Assembly: GCA_964550855.1 (NCBI GenBank)
Contig: CAZKBQ010000019.1
Location: 8,362-72,361 of the forward strand
Direction of reading: 5' to 3'
DNA from: JAGOBP01 sp964550855
Lineage (GTDB): Bacteria; Chloroflexota; Anaerolineae; Fen-1058
Length of the DNA: 64,000 nt
Below are positions 61,816 through 64,000 of the stretch, piece after piece. Made by a program: the position numbers and the translations under genes. Position 1 is the first letter of the stretch. Every line of letters starts with the position of its first letter. The notes below the pieces were generated by a model. It searched no databases. It was not told the DNA's origin and saw nothing but the letters and a program-made list of their open reading frames with translations.

Positions 61816-62979
61816 ATGCTACGATTCTTGACCGCCGGTGAATCACACGGGCCGCAGTTGACGGCGATACTGGATGGCATGGCGGCGGGTGTGCCGTTAT
61901 CGTCGGCCGATGTCGATCGGGATCTGGCGAAGCGGCAGGTGGGCTATGGGGCCGGGCCGCGCATGAAGATCGAGACCGATCAGGCGCGGATCACGGGCGG
62001 CGTCATGGGCGGTCATACGACGGGCGCGCCGATCGCGTTGACGATCGACAACCTCGATCACGCCAAGTGGGCCGATCGCGACATCGCGCCGATGACGATT
62101 CCGCGGCCCGGCCACGCCGATTTGACCGGCGCGATTAAGTATGGCTACAAAGAATTGCGTCTCGCGTTGGAGCGCGCCTCGGCGCGGGAGACGGCCGCGC
62201 GCGTGGCGGTGGGCGCGATCTGCCGCAAATTCCTCGGCGAATTTGGTGTTGTGATCGGATCGTATGTGATTTCAATTGGCGCAGTTGAAGCGAAGGTGAA
62301 TGACGAGACAAGTTATCTCGATCGCTTCGCACTGGCCGATCAATCCGACGTGCGCTGCCCGGATGCCGACGCTGCCGCAATGATGCACGCCGAAATTCGC
62401 GCGGCGATGGAAGCGAAGGATACGCTGGGCGGCATCACCGAAGTGGTGGCGCTGAACGTGCCGCCGGGACTGGGCACGCACGTGCAATGGGATCGGCGTT
62501 TGTCGGCGCGGCTGATCGGCGCGTTGGCGAGCGTGCACGCGATGAAGGGCGTGGAGATCGGTTCGGCGTTTGAAAACGCGCACAGGCGCGGCACGCAAGT
62601 GCACGACGAGATTCTGCGCGATGGCGATCGGATTGTGCGGGCGACGAATCGCGCGGGCGGCTTCGAGGGTGGCATCACCACCGGCGAGCCGATCGTGGCG
62701 CGGGTGGCGATGAAGCCCATCAGCACTACGCTGAATCCGCTGCGCTCGGTCGATCTGGCGACGGGCAAAGAGACGCTCACCACTTATGAGCGCTCGGATT
62801 TCTGCGCCGTACCACGCGCGGGCGTCATCCTCGAAGCAATGATGGCCTATGTACTGGCCGATGCGCTGATCGAAAAGTTGGGCGGCGACAGCATCGGCGA
62901 GATGAAGCCGCGCTTTGAGACATTGCGCCGCGCCCGGCTGGAAGATTTGATGATGGATAATGTGATGTGGAAATTCTAA
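61816..62979 (+). CDS. aroC: Chorismate synthase
   Basis: 387 residues. FMNH2-dependent final step to chorismate. FLTAGESHGPQLTAILDGMAAGVPL, the RQVGYGAGPRMKIE loop, GGHTTGAPIALTIDN, RPGHADLTGAIKYG, ERASARETAARVAVGA and GGFEGGITTGEPIVARVAMKPIST are the family signatures. The loop usually reads GYGRGxRM; here the Arg is replaced by Ala (GYGAGPRM). The ATG is preceded by a heptamer tract rather than an RBS. Confidence 0.95.
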   Translation: MLRFLTAGESHGPQLTAILDGMAAGVPLSSADVDRDLAKRQVGYGAGPRMKIETDQARITGGVMGGHTTGAPIALTIDNLDHAKWADRDIAPMTIPRPGHADLTGAIKYGYKELRLALERASARETAARVAVGAICRKFLGEFGVVIGSYVISIGAVEAKVNDETSYLDRFALADQSDVRCPDADAAAMMHAEIRAAMEAKDTLGGITEVVALNVPPGLGTHVQWDRRLSARLIGALASVHAMKGVEIGSAFENAHRRGTQVHDEILRDGDRIVRATNRAGGFEGGITTGEPIVARVAMKPISTTLNPLRSVDLATGKETLTTYERSDFCAVPRAGVILEAMMAYVLADALIEKLGGDSIGEMKPRFETLRRARLEDLMMDNVMWKF

Positions 62980-63043
62980 TGAGTAACGAGTAATGAGTAA
63001 TGGGTAATTTGCGGTCTTATTCATTACTCGTTACTCATTAGGC
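62978..63043. repeat. Heptamer-built hairpin between aroC and aroKB
   Basis: A 24-base gagtaac/gagtaat tract starting at the aroC stop (62978-63001) is matched by its reverse complement at 63018-63041 with one mismatch, spacer 16 bases. It is the longest heptamer hairpin in the window. Confidence 0.8.
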
Positions 63044-63056
63044 AGGATTGATTCGA

Positions 63057-64000
63057 ATGGAACCCAATCTCATTCTCACCGGCTTCATGGGCACGGGCAA
63101 GACCACTGTTGGCAAGGCCATTGCCGAACGGTTGAAGCGCACGTTTATCGATACCGACGTGTGGATTGAGAAGCGTGCGGGCAAACCCGTCGCGGCGATC
63201 TTTGCCGAAGACGGCGAAGATCGTTTTCGCGCGTGGGAGGCCGAGGCGTGCGCGGCTTTCAGCGAACCGCAGGAGTTGATCATCGCCACCGGCGGCTGGA
63301 CGCTGGGGCCGGCGCACAATCGGGAGTTGATGGAGCAGGGCGGGCGCATCATTTGTTTGACTGCGACGCCGGACGCGATCATGGAGCGTGTGGGCGCGGC
63401 GACCGATCGACCGCTGTTGACTGGCGACGATCGCGCTGAGAGAGTGCGCGCGTTGTTGAAGCAGCGCGAGCCGGTATATCGCTCGTTTCCGTGGCAGGTC
63501 AATACCACCGAGATGAGTCCGGCTGAAGTGATGATGCATGTGATGGCGTTGTATGGCGCAATCACAAACTTGGCTGAACCAGATACGTTTGAACTACCGA
63601 TGCACGAGCGCTCGATGTCGATTCTGCTGGGCGCGGACTTGCTGAACGTGCTGGGCGTCATGCTGCGTGCGCGCGGCTTGCGCGGGCGCGTGGCGTTGAT
63701 CAGCGATTCCAATGTGGCGCCGGTGTACGGCGAGCGCGTGGCGAAGTCGCTGTCGATGTCGGGCTTTGAGCCGCAACTGCTGCGCGTGGCGGCGGGTGAG
63801 GCCAGCAAGACGCTGGACATGGCGAACGGCCTGTACACGGCCCTCGTCAGTGTCGGCCTCGAGCGCGGCGATCTGATTCTCGCGTTGGGCGGCGGCATGA
63901 TCGGCGATCTGGCGGGCTTCGTGGCGGCGACGTATCTGCGCGGACTTCAGTGGATCGATGTGCCCACGTCGCTGCTGGCGATGATCGATGCGAGCATCGG
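63057..64000 (+). CDS. aroKB: Shikimate kinase / 3-dehydroquinate synthase fusion (runs off the window)
   Basis: 314 codons are visible. Residues 1-170 are shikimate kinase: Walker A GFMGTGKTTVGK, the FIDTDVWIEKRAGKPV shikimate loop, DRFRAWE, and DRPLLTGDDRAERVRALLKQREPVYRSFP lid. The shikimate-binding GGG motif reads GGW (IATGGWTLG). From about residue 185 the protein is AroB: RGRVALISDSNVAPVYGERV, GEASKTLDMANGLYTALV, and the NAD loop LALGGGMIGDLAGFVAATYLRGLQWIDVPTSLLAMIDASIG. The fusion unites steps two and five of the shikimate pathway. The C-terminal metal ligands lie beyond the window. Confidence 0.92.
   Translation, partial: MEPNLILTGFMGTGKTTVGKAIAERLKRTFIDTDVWIEKRAGKPVAAIFAEDGEDRFRAWEAEACAAFSEPQELIIATGGWTLGPAHNRELMEQGGRIICLTATPDAIMERVGAATDRPLLTGDDRAERVRALLKQREPVYRSFPWQVNTTEMSPAEVMMHVMALYGAITNLAEPDTFELPMHERSMSILLGADLLNVLGVMLRARGLRGRVALISDSNVAPVYGERVAKSLSMSGFEPQLLRVAAGEASKTLDMANGLYTALVSVGLERGDLILALGGGMIGDLAGFVAATYLRGLQWIDVPTSLLAMIDASI

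Overview
The window is a high-GC bacterial chromosome segment with about 46 protein genes. I infer a member of the Chloroflexota (Anaerolineae-like). The grounds are indirect: multi-PAS/GAF hybrid kinases, an XRE/NB-ARC regulator, a DUF2277 protein, a WS/DGAT acyltransferase, a transcriptional T-box upstream of trpS, TANNNT -10 boxes placed at leaderless distance from ATG, and a huge secreted FG-GAP protein ending in a YLPxxLR-type tail. No rRNA, tRNA, CRISPR array, prophage or IS transposase was recognised.

Region 1 (1-5.9 kb): the end of a BMP-type nucleoside-binding protein, its double-NBD ABC ATPase, then xanthine-dehydrogenase-type FAD and fused 2Fe-2S/Mo subunits. This looks like purine uptake plus oxidation. 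Region 2 (5.9-16.9 kb): a small hypothetical protein and a CBS protein read from back-to-back near-consensus promoters, two convergent MFS transporters, an XRE/NB-ARC regulator that seems to lack its C-terminus, secreted proteins (one frameshifted), an ABC exporter, DUF2277 and a thiolase. Region 3 (17-38.5 kb): hybrid kinase plus MtaD-like deaminase, WS/DGAT, a NatAB-like ABC exporter with two permeases, glycogen synthase, then a block of large PAS/GAF sensor kinases and receivers. Region 4 (38.5-44.4 kb): an 1831-residue secreted protein with about 14 FG-GAP blades, Ig-like repeats and a metzincin-type zinc protease motif.

Region 5 (45.1-64 kb) is the centre of interest: a near-complete aromatic amino acid supercluster. 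A T-box with a TGG specifier precedes trpS-trpB2-trpE-trpG-trpD-trpC-trpF-trpB-trpA. A classic but apparently unannotated attenuator, with a leader peptide containing seven alternating Tyr/Phe codons, precedes aroH, two tandem DAHP synthases, tyrA, aroA, aroE, aroC and an aroK-aroB fusion that runs off the window. Tryptophan is therefore sensed through uncharged tRNA binding RNA, and Tyr/Phe through ribosome stalling, in adjacent operons.

The gaps inside region 5 are filled with period-7 tandem repeats (STRR-like) and with about 100-160 bp paired-hairpin REP/MITE-like elements. The heptamers fall into two classes. One is rich in stop codons, lies between genes, and even supplies start codons (trpF, trpA) and terminal codons (trpC, trpB, aroE). 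The other is free of stops in all frames and encodes the N-terminal SNQQS-like stretches of TrpS, TrpB and TrpA. This repeat architecture and the Tyr/Phe attenuator are the best candidates for something undescribed.
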